Positions 40,312-51,645 of a stretch of DNA of 64,000 nt are shown piece by piece; the stretch's first letter is position 1; every line of letters begins with the position of its first letter. The stretch is from assembly GCA_003993805.1 (NCBI GenBank), contig RSEF01000020.1, positions 5,043,740-5,107,739 on the forward strand. Reading direction: 5' to 3'. The notes beneath the pieces are model-generated. The model saw only the letters and a list, made by a program, of their open reading frames with translations, was not told the origin of the DNA and searched no databases. The DNA comes from Himantopus leucocephalus. Lineage: Eukaryota; Chordata; Aves; Charadriiformes; Recurvirostridae. The position numbers and the translations under genes are program-made.

Positions 40312-42099
40312 GCCGTGATGGTCCTCCCATGGGCGTTAATCCAAAATTACTAGCCACGAGAATATTTTTAAAATAGAAACCTCTGCTCTGGGCTATGTAG
40401 TAATTAATCATTAATAAATCATAACACTCAGGAGGAACTTTAATGCTGCAAAGCTGATTTTAAGAGCTTGTCTAAGTGGACCCGAGTGCAGAAGCGGATC
40501 TGTAGCATGCTCCTCAGGTGGAGGATGTCTGCTTCCCTCCTGCCCCAATTAATTTCTGTCGGGCAATGAAATTTGGATGACCTGTTTCTGCAGGGCAGGA
40601 GATGAGTCTGTATCTGTGCGCAGCACAGTCACGATTGGAAAAGATCAAGGCGCACATTTGCAATAATAACAATAATAATAATGTCCCCAGAGTGACATTT
40701 TAAATGCAAATTAAAAGAATAAAAATATCAGTTCCTGTTAGAACTTTGTTGCTGCTGTAACCGAATCCAAGTGAAGGCCTGAAGCTGTCCCCTCTGCCTA
40801 ACTGGCAGCAGAGCTGTGCTTCTCTGTTTTCATTCCTGGTCCAAGCGGACAAGGACTCAGCCACGAGCTGAGAAACAATGCGAGGAGCCGGGGCTGAAGA
40901 GACGTTCTCATGGTGGCACTTACCAGATGTTAATCAGGCATGCAAAGCGAAGGGTGACAGCAGCTATGTATGGTGTGACTAATAATTAACCCACCAGCCT
41001 GAGAGCTGAGTAGAGCCCAGTAGTGAGCCCATGAACCTCCCCGGCCAGGGACCGGCTCTGCTCCCATGGCTTCGGCTCTCAGGGCTCTGCCAGGAGTGAT
41101 GGGCTCCTGCCACCAGCACTGGGATGGGAAACACTTGTGGCGTGGACCCAGCAGGAAAAATTTCTGGCAGTTTTGATTTCAGTCAGTTTTAACAGTCATT
41201 GTTTGCCTACGATATCCGATTGCATCCCCTCTGCCTCCCTGCGTTAATGGACACAGCTGCCTCACCTTCCCCTCCAAAGTGCGACAGTGTTGGGTGTTTC
41301 CTGGTGTGTTTTTTTACCTTTGTACAAATGCACGTATATAACTGAGGGCATCTTTTCATCTGAAATTACAATACCACTCAGTTTTAATTTTTTAGTTAGA
41401 AACTTCGTGCGCGGTTTGTGTGTGTCCTTGGGGGGGAGAGAGAGGGACTGGGGTGCAGTGATTTGGGCAGGTCTGAGCCCAGAGCCGCAGAGCTGCCTTT
41501 ATCCTGTACACAAGGCACCAGCTCCCCCCGCATAGCCCCGCTCCTCAGTCACACGGTGAGTTCTCTGGAAATTCAGAAGCATGTCTGTTAATCAGTTTAT
41601 TAATTGCAAAAATAAGCCCTTTGATATTTATCACTCAGGACCAGAGTTTGGCTAGCTGTGGGAGAAATTGGCAGCCAGGGAGCATAGGCAGGATTCATGG
41701 TCACAGGGCACATGGAGGTAGCACTTATTTGGGCCACGGTCCCAGTAGCTTTTAAATCAAGACAGAGCTCTTAATCTGAAGACGCGTTTATTTTTTGCTG
41801 CAAAGAGATTGTCTGAGAATGAAACTGATAATTTAAAAAACAAAGAGGGGGGAAAAAAGGAATTGAAACTGCGTAGGCTATTTTCAGCCACCAAGATGAA
41901 TGAAACGTAAAAAAATAAAATAGGTTGCAAGTTTTGAATTCTAAAAAAGATCAGTCTGAAAGCATGAAAATCCAAGCAGGTGCTGTCAGCTCCAAGCACT
42001 GACAAGGCAGGCTTTTCTGCTGGCAAATAGTGGAAGATTTCAGCAGGCACACACGGGACAACACAAATCTGCTCATCCGCAGGGCTCTTCAATTGTCAG
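40312..42099. other. Intergenic, no gene seen
   Basis: An AAT microsatellite lies at 40662-40682 within an AT-rich stretch at 40630-40740. A purine-rich run lies at about 41835-41862. No gene evidence. Confidence 0.6.
40662..40682 (+). repeat. Imperfect AAT microsatellite
   Basis: About seven AAT units occur with one AAC interruption. It is one of the few microsatellites in the window. Confidence 0.8.
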
Positions 42100-45000
42100 A
42101 GGAGACCTGCGATGCGCACGCAGTAACTGCTTTTCGGTTGCTCCGTATTCCTGGCTCCTATGGCCGGAGGCTGCCGGTGGAGCCACTACAAGGGCAGATC
42201 AGACCTGCAGCCCCACTACAAAGGGCTGCAGCAGAGACCAGCGGAAAAGGAGTTAATTTGTCAAGTAGGAGAAGGCGTTCTGCAGCGCAGCCCTCTGCCC
42301 CCCATGCACATCACCGTGCCACAGTCTTCCAGCCTCTCGCTGCTCCTCGTGACTTTTGCTATCATTTACCTCTGCATGAAGCAGGGAGAGATGATCAGAA
42401 CAAAAGCCAATTGGGGCTACGAGATAAAACAGCCTCACCAGCGTAATAAAACCTGGAGACTTCTGCTCTCCAGGACTGCTGCCCTCTCCCATAGCCCACC
42501 ACACCAGTTCAAGAGAGGAAGCCACAGTCATTTGGAAACTAATCTGAGCTGCCCATTTCAAGGTGTTCCCCTGAAAATTCACTTGCCACTGTGTAGTGCC
42601 ACTGTGAGGTATGCGGGAGTGGGTGGAGGACAGGGAGAGCAGGACCTGCTGAGTGCCGAATGCTCTGGCCTTGGTGGTCATCGCTTGCGGCTGACCCGGC
42701 TCTTGGTGGCGTCCATGGCAAGAAGGAGCTGCTCCAGCACGGGCAATGGAAAGGCAGCACTTACCCCATGGCAGCGGGAGACAGCCAGGCTCAGGAGCCT
42801 CCGTTTCCACCCCACCTGCCCTTCAGCAACTCCCAGCAAGTGATGAGCTGGTCATGGGGAGCCGAGGATGGGTTGTGTCCTTGTCTGGGAGACACGAGGC
42901 TGCAGCCCGGCAGCGGACTCGGCGTTTGACCCACGCTGCAGTACCTGACCGTGAGTAAACGCACGTGCGCTGCTTGTCTTTCCCCGGGGTGGTTCACGCG
43001 ACAGCAGGTTAATCGTCTGCTGGGGCGCCCAAGGGGAAGTGAAGGCGGCTCTGCTGCGGCGTGGGCCAGCTCGGTTTCAGAGAGAGGGCAGAAAAACTTT
43101 CAGAAAGATGAAGTTGGTGAGAGCTGAGCTGGCTCTGCACTGAGGTCCCTGCGACGCCTGCCCAGACCCAGGCAGATGGCGAGTCAGGTCCCAAAGACTC
43201 ACGCTGAGCTCCTGCTGTTCAGCCCTGCGAGCCCGGGCAGAGGCCTCCGGCTGCACAGCCGCTCTCTGTACCACGGTTCTGAGCACATCTGCTGGGATTT
43301 ATGCAATCCAGATGTTTGCACGGAGCTGTTCCTATCTATAACCCTCCTCGCACCCGAAAGCTGATCGCAGCCAGATCCCTCCGACAGGCAGCAGCGCTAG
43401 GACCCAGAAAAGCCCCTTCCAGCACAAAGCCCGTGCTAATGGGAGACTGGAGGCCCCAAAGGTCATGGCACCAAGATTTCCAACCGGCTGCACTTGTATT
43501 TGGGGCATCTCCTGCCTTTGTCGGTGACTGTGACCATCAGCTGCTCCCAGGACCAGGTCCCAGCCCAGTGCCTGGCCACGGGCATCCCCTGCCCCTGCCC
43601 TAGGACAGGTGCTGGGACGCTGTTGTGGTGACACTGGTACGGTAAAAACACAGCACCCGTCCTCTCTGGTTGATGCTCCCCTGCTGGGACACGTGCGATT
43701 TGTTCCAGTGGAATTATCCTGGTCGAAACAGGAATAGACCAAACAAAAAAGTGCAAAAGCATCTTTTCGCCCACAGATTTGGGCTCATACTCAGGGGCCA
43801 GAGGAGACCCCTTTCCGGTTGAAGCAGAAAACAATTCCCAGTGCCCTGCCTCTCTGGTCTTTTGCCCATGGCAATTTGGATTGGTGTTATTCAGCTGCAT
43901 TATATTTAAATTACCTGTCAAGCAATTGCAGTGCATGGTCTTAAGCAATACAACCGCATCCGACTGCCCCGGGGGTGCCTGTATCGACCTGTACGTGCTG
44001 TTGGTACAAATGCTTTTTGCCCTGGTGACTATACAGACACACAAACAGAGTGGCTGGGGCTTTTAGAGGCTTTGCTGAAGTTTATTAGCTTTTATAACGG
44101 TCATGAAAATAATTGGATCTCAGACACACGCCTGCAATTAGGTACAAAGGAGCAAAAGAATGAGGCCAGATGAGGTGTAAATCAGGAGTAACTCCAGAGC
44201 TGCTGGTGCGGTGTGAGCAGAGCTGGATGAGTCCTGGTGAGGTGCTGGGGTTTGGGAAGGGTCCCGGACTCTGTCCTTGGTGCAGTCTCGCAGTCACCTG
44301 GCCCATCGCAGTGAGAAAGGGGATGATGCTCAGCTGCCTGGGCTGGATGCTGGTCCCAGGTGCACCCAGACATGGTACCTTCCCCAGTCTCTCCATTCAC
44401 GTGTCGTAGGTGTCACGCCATCGTCGTGGGATGCTTAAATAGGTCCAAGAGCACTGCATAAGGGCTGTGGGCACCAGCAGCCCTTGCCCCACTGTCTGCC
44501 CTGCTCCCATAAGTGGCCGCAAGCTGGCTGCCAAGCCACCCATCTCCACCCACTGATGACCGTGCCAGCTGGGACCCTCTCACCTTGCTCAGCATCCCCA
44601 CCCCAGGGCCAGCGATGCTGGTGGAAGGCTCCTGGCCCGTGCAGGCACTGGGGCTTTTCCCTCTGAAGCACTTCAAGGAGACCAGCATCACCCCCTTCCG
44701 TTTTGCAGATGGGGACACTGAGGCCCGGAGGAGCTCCCCCACGTAAGCAAGTGGCCAAAAAGCCTGCAGTCTCCAGGGGTTTCTCCTGTGCAAACTGGTG
44801 TAAGGGATTTTCCCGACCCCATTCGCTGCTGTGAGCCCTTCTGCCAGGCTTCTCGGGGAGACAACAGGGGAGGGGGGCTGTTGGGGTGTGCTGACCCCGG
44901 GCAGGGGCTGAGCGAGCTGACAGGGGGTCTGGGAGCCGCAGGTGGGCTGAGCCCTGCCATGAGCTGTGCAAGCAGCAGCCGACTGGGAGCTTTCAGCCAC

Positions 45001-46740
45001 AAAGCCACAGATCCTCTTCCCCCGTCTCCCTCCGCACACACGTGCTCTCCACGCCGGCTCCATCGCAACAAAGCAGCTCCTGTTCCCCACTCCATCCCCA
45101 GCTCCTCCCCAAGCCCTGTCCCAGCCAGCGCTGGATTTATGAATGAGTCCCCTGCCCTGGTGACAGCGGGAGCTGCCAGCCCAGCGTGGCTCGCTGCAGG
45201 GACGGAGGCATAGCGAGATTCTGCCGCCATCCGGAGCAGCACATGGTGGGGAAGGCAGAGGTTTGGGGTGCACCCTGCACCCCGCAGAGGGTATGGTGCC
45301 GCACTCCCCTCCCAGCTCCTTCTCATCCCCGTGCCCACTCGCTGGGGACTATTTTGAATTACACCTCGTGAGCCGCCCATGCCAGGTTGCCAGCTGGCAC
45401 GGCTGCACGGGAAACAGCTCCCTTGTCCTCATGTCCTGGCAAAGCCCACGTTAGTGCTGTTTCCCTCTGCCACGCTGGGCTGGAAACTCCAGCCATTGGA
45501 AGGCTTTCCTGGGAGAGAGATGTCCCCACCTCAGGGATGGGACCTCGGGCAGGCGGGCAAAGTGAACAGCATCTGCATCTTTCAGCGCTTTGTGTTTTTA
45601 CTACTAATTAATGCAATGCAGATGAAGGATAGCCAATTTCAACACACTTAATGCAAAACAAAGATACGGAGCTGGCGAAGCACTCGACAGCATCGTGTAC
45701 TCAAGGCACATCACGTAAAACCATCAGTGACAGCTCGTTGGCTTGCCCAACACCTTGTGTGCCCAGAGCTCTGCCCGTACTCCTGGGAAAACCCTTCCGG
45801 CACCTCTCTGAGCCAGGTCGGGGCTCATCAAGCATCCAGTCATTCGGGCACTGAACTCTCTTATGCTTCAACCATTTGCTGCTGGAGTTGATGCCCAGCA
45901 TCCCCGGCCTCCCAGGAGCCAGGATTTCACCCTGTGCTTCCAGGCCATGCTGCTCCCTTGAGCTGAGCAGCCGCTCTGGTCTTATCTGCCCTCTTCCCTC
46001 TGTGTGCCCGGCTTGAGACCCTGTCCTGGAGCCCTGTGAACCGTAATGAACCTTCTCACTGGTTTAAAGTGACTTTGGATCAAGCATCATGTTGGTAGCT
46101 GGCCAGGATATTTGTGTTTCTGCATCTAGATTGTTCTAAGCGTGGTCATCAGAAATCAGCTCCCACGATCACAGGGTCTTTGTGGGCAGCATAAATGGAA
46201 ATCACTGCTCCTTGACGTCTGGTGGCTGTACAGCCCCATCTCCAGCTCTGCTCCTTCCTGCTGCGTCCAGGAGCTCTTGGCAAAGGAAAGGGGGATGGCT
46301 GGCAACAAGAGATGGGGCTCAGCTCGGGGGTGAGGAAGAAGATGGTCCTGTCCAGTTGGGTTCTTGCTTGCCTTGGTACCTGGAAGCAGACAGCAGTTGC
46401 CGTGCATCTCCATCCTCTCCTGAACCTTTTTTCCTTCTTGTATCTCCCCCCCGATCTCCCTGCTGTCACCGCTGGCCGCTCCCCTCGGAGCCACAGCCCC
46501 ACGGCTGCTCACAGCAGCCACTGCAACGGGCTCATGGGACCTCCCGTGTGTCTCTGGAGGAAGATGTGTGCCCCAGCCCACGGCAGCAGAAACCCAGGGA
46601 GACCAAGAGCTGGATTAAAACACTATTGCTGTCTTCCCATACCAGCTCCAGCTTCCAAAGAGACGCTTTCCCATGGGCTCCTTGTTACTTTTATTTATTT
46701 TTTAAGACTGCTTCACATCCACACGGTTGGGCTGTGACAT
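42100..46740. other. GC-richer intergenic segment with long chance frames
   Basis: Long frames are open on both strands at the same places: 227 codons (+) at 42160-42843 against 185 (-); 286 and 230 (-) at 44413-45380 against 141 (+); and 186 and 171 (+) at 46182-46742 against 141 (-). This is what GC-rich sequence with few stops produces. None has a recognisable domain. One good donor-like sequence, ACC|GTGAGTAA, starts at 42951 and could belong to a non-coding transcript. Confidence 0.55.
44855..44886 (+). other. G-quadruplex-type tract
   Basis: Runs of 4, 4, 6 and 4 G have loops of 8, 1 and 5. One loop exceeds the usual limit of 7, so the match is borderline. Confidence 0.3.
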
Positions 46741-47319
46741 GAGCTATGCTTTGTTACCAGCCTGCTTTCATCTAAACACACCGGCTACGCTACCCGTATG
46801 GAAAGATGTTTAAACCTGTATCTCAAACCTTCTGCTTAGGGCTGGCTAAGCCTCTCTTTGTAACTGCATCTGCACATCCTTACTTTATTACTTAGAGTTA
46901 ATGTTAACACGCCTCCGTGATGAATTTGGAGGTGCACAATCCCGACGAAGGCCTTAGGAAGTCATCGGCTCTGTGTGTCACAGCCTGATGCCAGGCGGTC
47001 TCAGGGCTACGTGGAAAAACCCTCAGACACACCGAGAAAGGCTTCCTGAGCTGAGAGCAGCAGCACCCATCCTGCACCCAGCTGCCCGTGTCTGCCTGCC
47101 AAGCAGGCACCGGGCTCTGCATGCGCAGAGCTTCTTGGAGATGATCAAAACAGTAGCAAAAAATAATCACCCTCATCAGCATTGGGCAGCAGGCCGTAGA
47201 TTAAGTTAAACATCAATTTAGGCAGCTGCTTACCCACGTTTCTGTGCTATCTCCATAACATCGGAGCTCTCTAAAGTCATCATTATTTTTGCCTGTTTCT
47301 CTCTCTATATATATGCAAA

Positions 47320-47348
47320 GATGTTGATGTAGATGTCGACGTAGATGG
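47320..47348 (+). repeat. Short GATGTN hexamer repeat
   Basis: GATGTT, GATGTA, GATGTC, GACGTA and GATGG follow each other in register, after a short TCTC/TATA tract at 47300-47314. It is a small degenerate simple repeat. Confidence 0.6.
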
Positions 47349-47619
47349 TACTGATCCAGGACTAGAGCTGTTGGACCATCCTTTTGCTAGTTACAGTCTA
47401 TGCTGTTCTGCCTTGCTCCGTCTTGCACAACCAGATGTAGGTATGTTGGTGATCAAGGTCCAGAGGTTACCACCATAAGAATTTTCTCCTACCACCTTTT
47501 CTGGGCCACCTTGACAGTGGGGGGTCACTGCACCCACCTTCCCTCCGCACAGCTTACCCGCCCCATTCTCTAGTTTGGCCCAGAAAAAGATCTGTGTTAA
47601 AGGAAAAATCCTTCTTTAT

Positions 47620-47653
47620 TTGGTTTTGTTTGTTTTTGTTTTTTTTTTTTTTA
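47620..47653 (+). repeat. T-rich tract (GTTTT units into poly-T)
   Basis: TGGTTTTGTTTGTTTTTG passes into a run of about 14 T. It is low-complexity sequence. Confidence 0.7.
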
Positions 47654-50600
47654 AGTCAGCAGTTTGTTTCTCTGACCTAAAGATGTAATTCCCCAGTAGT
47701 TTATGCCTCCCTTAGCACGGAGGTGTGCTCACATAACATCTAATCACTGATCTAATTAAATTGATTTGCTACTGTGTTAAATCAGTGCGGCTATATTGAG
47801 CAGATCAGGTCTAAGTTTCTATTCTACCTCATCATAAAAAATGATGATAATAAAAAGCACCTTCTAGACATCAGTGCTAAGAACTCAAGAAGAAAGTTAC
47901 ATTTATTATTTTAAATCCAGTCTCATTATTTCTGGGATGTGGATTTTTGAAAGGGGCTATGAAATCCTTAGCATTGGGAATATTCATCTCACATTTCTCT
48001 TTTATGAAGACTTCTATATGACATGCAAATATTTATTAATGTTCCAGAAGAGTCTAAGGAGTTTATGAATCTAAAGCCCATTGAAGGTGACAACTCACTT
48101 TTAAAAATAAAGGAAAAAAAATCAAGCCAATATTAGTCAAAAAAAGCCCCATTATTTTTAAAATCTTTTTCATAATTATTTTTATTCATGATTTGAGATT
48201 GATTATTGTTTCCTTACAAAGTACCTTCATTACTTCCTCTCTGACAAAATTACTTTAAAGTAGTTATTTCCACTTGAGGTTTTGGTGGATTTCCTGATCA
48301 GGAGTTCATGCTTTGGCTTTTGTAGCTCTGTTACAATACTAACATTGCAAGTTATTTTAGGAAAGATTTATGTTCCAGCTAAAACCATGATAAATAAATT
48401 TAAAACCAGCAATATAGACACTTTTATACAGGCCTATCTAATTTAATAAAATGTACAAATTTGGTCAGATTCACTCCAACAGTGCCCCTTTAAACTCTGA
48501 GTTTAAAGAGTCTATTTAAAAGCTGAAATAGCAGCTCATTGGCTTTTCGGAGCTCGCAGCCCAGCCTGAGACACAAGGGTCTCCCAAAAACCTCTCCAGC
48601 CTGACGTGACGCTGCCTGCGGACACGGCATCCCACCGCGACATCGCATTCGTGATCAGCACCCATGGGTGCTGCTGGCTCACAGGTCTGCTCGGCGGGGT
48701 GAAGCGTGACAGTCCTGCCCTAAAGGAACAACCCCGGCGTGTTCTGCGCTTGCCTTTGCCAATGGTTTGCTGCATCTCGGTATTACACCAAGGATTTGCA
48801 CCCAGGCTGGACCCGGGCATGGTCTGGTGGGCCACTCCTGGATGGTGAGGGGGTGCTAAGGTCTAAGGCACCTCCAGGGAGAGGACGGCCCTTAGCAGAC
48901 CTGGCCTTAGGCTACCTCTGCACTATTAATCAGGCTGATGAGCTCAGCCTGAAAAGCCCTGACTCCTTTGAATTATTCATCAGCAGAGGATCCCACACCT
49001 GCATTTCTCACCCCATCACCTATGTTGGCAGGGAGGAACCATGAGCCTTACATGCCGGTATAAGCACAGAGAGGTTCAAAGCTGGGTAAGTCGCAGCAGG
49101 CTGTCCCTGGTGCGGGGGATTTGCAAGCCCACAACCAGGGTGTGTCTTCAGCTCAACTTTACCTAATGTCAACTTGCAAAAGACCTTCTGGCTTATTTTA
49201 CTTTTGTGCCAAGAGGGAATTGGGTCCACCCAGAGCCTGGAAAGAGCCACAGAAGAGGACAGATGTTGCATCTGCCTGCTGAGATCCCGTGTGGCAGAGC
49301 CCCGTGGAGCTGCTGCTGAGAACCAAGGCACTTGGTAAGAGTCCCTGGCACTGGCACGCAACCCGAGGACAGCAGCCTATGTTGGAGGGGGTGCTGGGTG
49401 GGGGGAACAGCCTGGTCCACTGAGCAGGATGCAGCGCTTTTGTGGTAGTCCCCACTTGCCCATCCACTGCTGCCATGTGAAAACAGCAATTTGGGGAGCA
49501 CAGCCGTGGTTGTGAGCATCACCCAAGTGTATGTCGTGCCAGAGCAGGAACAGAGCAGCCCTTGAAGCCCTGCGAGCACAGGACTCTCATTCCTCCCTGG
49601 GAAGCACTGCCCAATGACATGGGACCACCAAAACTAATAAGCTGTTAATAGGGACATATGTCATCTCCTGACTAAGGTGTGAGCAATTCACACCTCATTC
49701 AGGCTTTAAGGTCTGAAAACACCCACATTTGGTCAAGCTCCCCTCCAGCCTGCAAGGCAAGCTAGCACAAGGGCAGTTCCCTGTGGTTTGGGGGCTCTCT
49801 TCCACTGAGTTTTCCAGACTAAGCTGAACTTAGGCTATCTCAAAGCCCTCAGGCTAAAGCGGGTCTTTGGCATGAGTCTCAGGGTAGGAGGGCATGGCAC
49901 GGCACGCTGGCACGTCGGAGCTTCTGCTGAATTTTCAGCTCTTGCCACTGACTTGAGCAAAGTTTTTAAAGGCTCTATTTCAAAAGTGCTCTTGGGTTTA
50001 GCAGGGGGGGTCTCTGGGTTACGTCTGGCCTGGTGCTCGGAGTGATGAGTATCAGAGCTCCCATGGATTTTGGATGGGTTTACACTGCTCAGATCTCCTG
50101 GAGTTGGGCCCAGCATTCTTCACATGGCACAGCTCCAGAAATGGAAGCACTCCAAGTGAGCAGTTTCTTTCCCAAAATGGGGATTCTTCTTTCCTTTGGA
50201 TGGAAAACACTACAGACAGGGGAAATATTATCTCATTGTGCTGCGAAGGAGAACCATTTATTAACTGTGGGTACCAAATTTAACTCTGGGTATTTTTTAA
50301 TAGCAGTTGTGATATGAATAGAAGTGTTTGGACCCTTTCCTTGCAATGTCAGGAATCTGCATCGCAGAATAATGCTACTATGTGAGAAATAGCAATGGAA
50401 ATCAGCTAGAGGAGGGGAAAAAAAAAAAATTGAAACCAGCTAGCCTAAATTCATGAGAAATTCATTCCAGGGGCACAGATTATATGAAATGGCTCCTTAT
50501 CTCACTTATACTTGCAACACGTTAATGCTCAAAAAGAGCCATCTTATTGCCTCCTACACTTGCCACATTATGCAAGGATGGCTTTTCTCGTGTGCTCTGG

Positions 50601-50928
50601 GGCTCCTGAAGCACCCACGCTCTGCTGCTGGGAGCCCGGGTGATGGGGTAATCTCCAAATACAAGGCACTGCTCTACACAGTTAAACTAGGAGGACAGGC
50701 TGAAGCAAGGTCCTGCTTGTGGGTTTCTCGTTGCTTTCTCAAGTGGGACGGTTACTTTCATGTGCTAGGAGCAGGGAGGCAATGTGGCATAGTGGAACAT
50801 AGATGCCTGACTGTGTTCAGCATTAGGCAATGGTCACACAGCGGCCACAAATCATTGCAGCAGATGTATATGTGTTTGTGTATGTTAGCTGACTCCACGA
50901 GAAAATGCAGTTACATACCATTTAGATT

Positions 50929-51645
50929 ATCATAGAATAGTTTAGGCTGGAAGGGACCTTAAAGATCATCCAGTTCCAACGCCCCCTGCCATGGGCAGGG
51001 ACACCTCCCACTAGACCAGGTTGCTCCTGGCTGACCCATCTGACCTGGCCTTGAACACCTCCAGGGATGGGGCCTCCACAACTCCTCTGGGCAACCTGGA
51101 CCAGTGTCTCACTACCCTCATAGTGAAAAATTTCTTCCTGATATCTATCTTAAATCTCCCCTCTTCCAGTTTGAAGCCATTCCCCCTTGTCCTACCACTA
51201 CATGCCCTTGTAAAAAGTCCCTCTCCAGCTTTCCTGTAGGTGCCCTTCAGATACTGGAAGGCTGCTATAAGGTCTCCCCAGAGCCTTCTCTTCTCCAGGC
51301 TGAACAACCCCAGTTCTCTCAGCCTGTCCTCATAGGAGAGGTGCTCCAGCACCTGATTATCTTCATGGCCCTCCTCTGGACCTGCTCCAACAGGTCCATG
51401 TCCTTCTTATGTTGGGGGTCCCAGAGGTGGGTGCAGTACTCCAGGCGGGGTCTCATCAGAATGAAGCAGAGGGGCAGAATGACCTCCCTCAATGTGCTGG
51501 ACACCTTTCTTTTGATGCAGCCCACGATGCCGGTGGCTTTCTGGGCTGCCAGCGCACATTGCCAGCTCACGTTGAGCTTCTCATCAGTCCCCCAGTCCTT
51601 CTCCTCAGGGCTGCTCTAAATCCATTCTCTGCCCAGCAATCCATG
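50929..51645 (-). mobile_element. CR1 LINE retrotransposon, 5'-truncated
   Basis: The left edge carries the CR1 3' tail signature ATCATAGAAT, followed by the reverse complement of the familiar avian CR1 3' region (GGAAGGGACCTTAAAGATCA at about 50950). Minus-strand frames at 51319-51570 and 51011-51352 encode the C-terminal part of the CR1 ORF2 reverse transcriptase protein, with the recognisable words [30 protein letters not shown] and [11 protein letters not shown]. The two segments overlap in different frames, so the copy carries a frameshift and is dead. About 0.7 kb remains of a multi-kilobase parent; 5' truncation is usual for CR1. The right edge is approximate because the match fades at about 51620-51645. 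Confidence 0.93.

Larger units (their letters stand above)
46741..50928. other. Intergenic with an AT-rich block at 47700-48480
   Basis: The AT-rich block contains TAATTA at 47753-47758 framed by the inverted words CACTGAT (47745-47751) and ATCAGTG (47781-47787), and may be regulatory. Simple tracts lie at 47320 and 47620. No gene is recognisable. Confidence 0.5.

Noticed and set aside
42160..42843. 227-codon plus frame with a hydrophobic segment
   Set aside because: A 185-codon minus frame overlaps it, no family is recognisable, and the hydrophobic stretch alone is weak evidence.
44413..45380. Overlapping 286- and 230-codon minus frames
   Set aside because: Three frames are open at the same place in GC-rich DNA, with low-complexity Pro/Ser/Gly-rich translations and no known motif.
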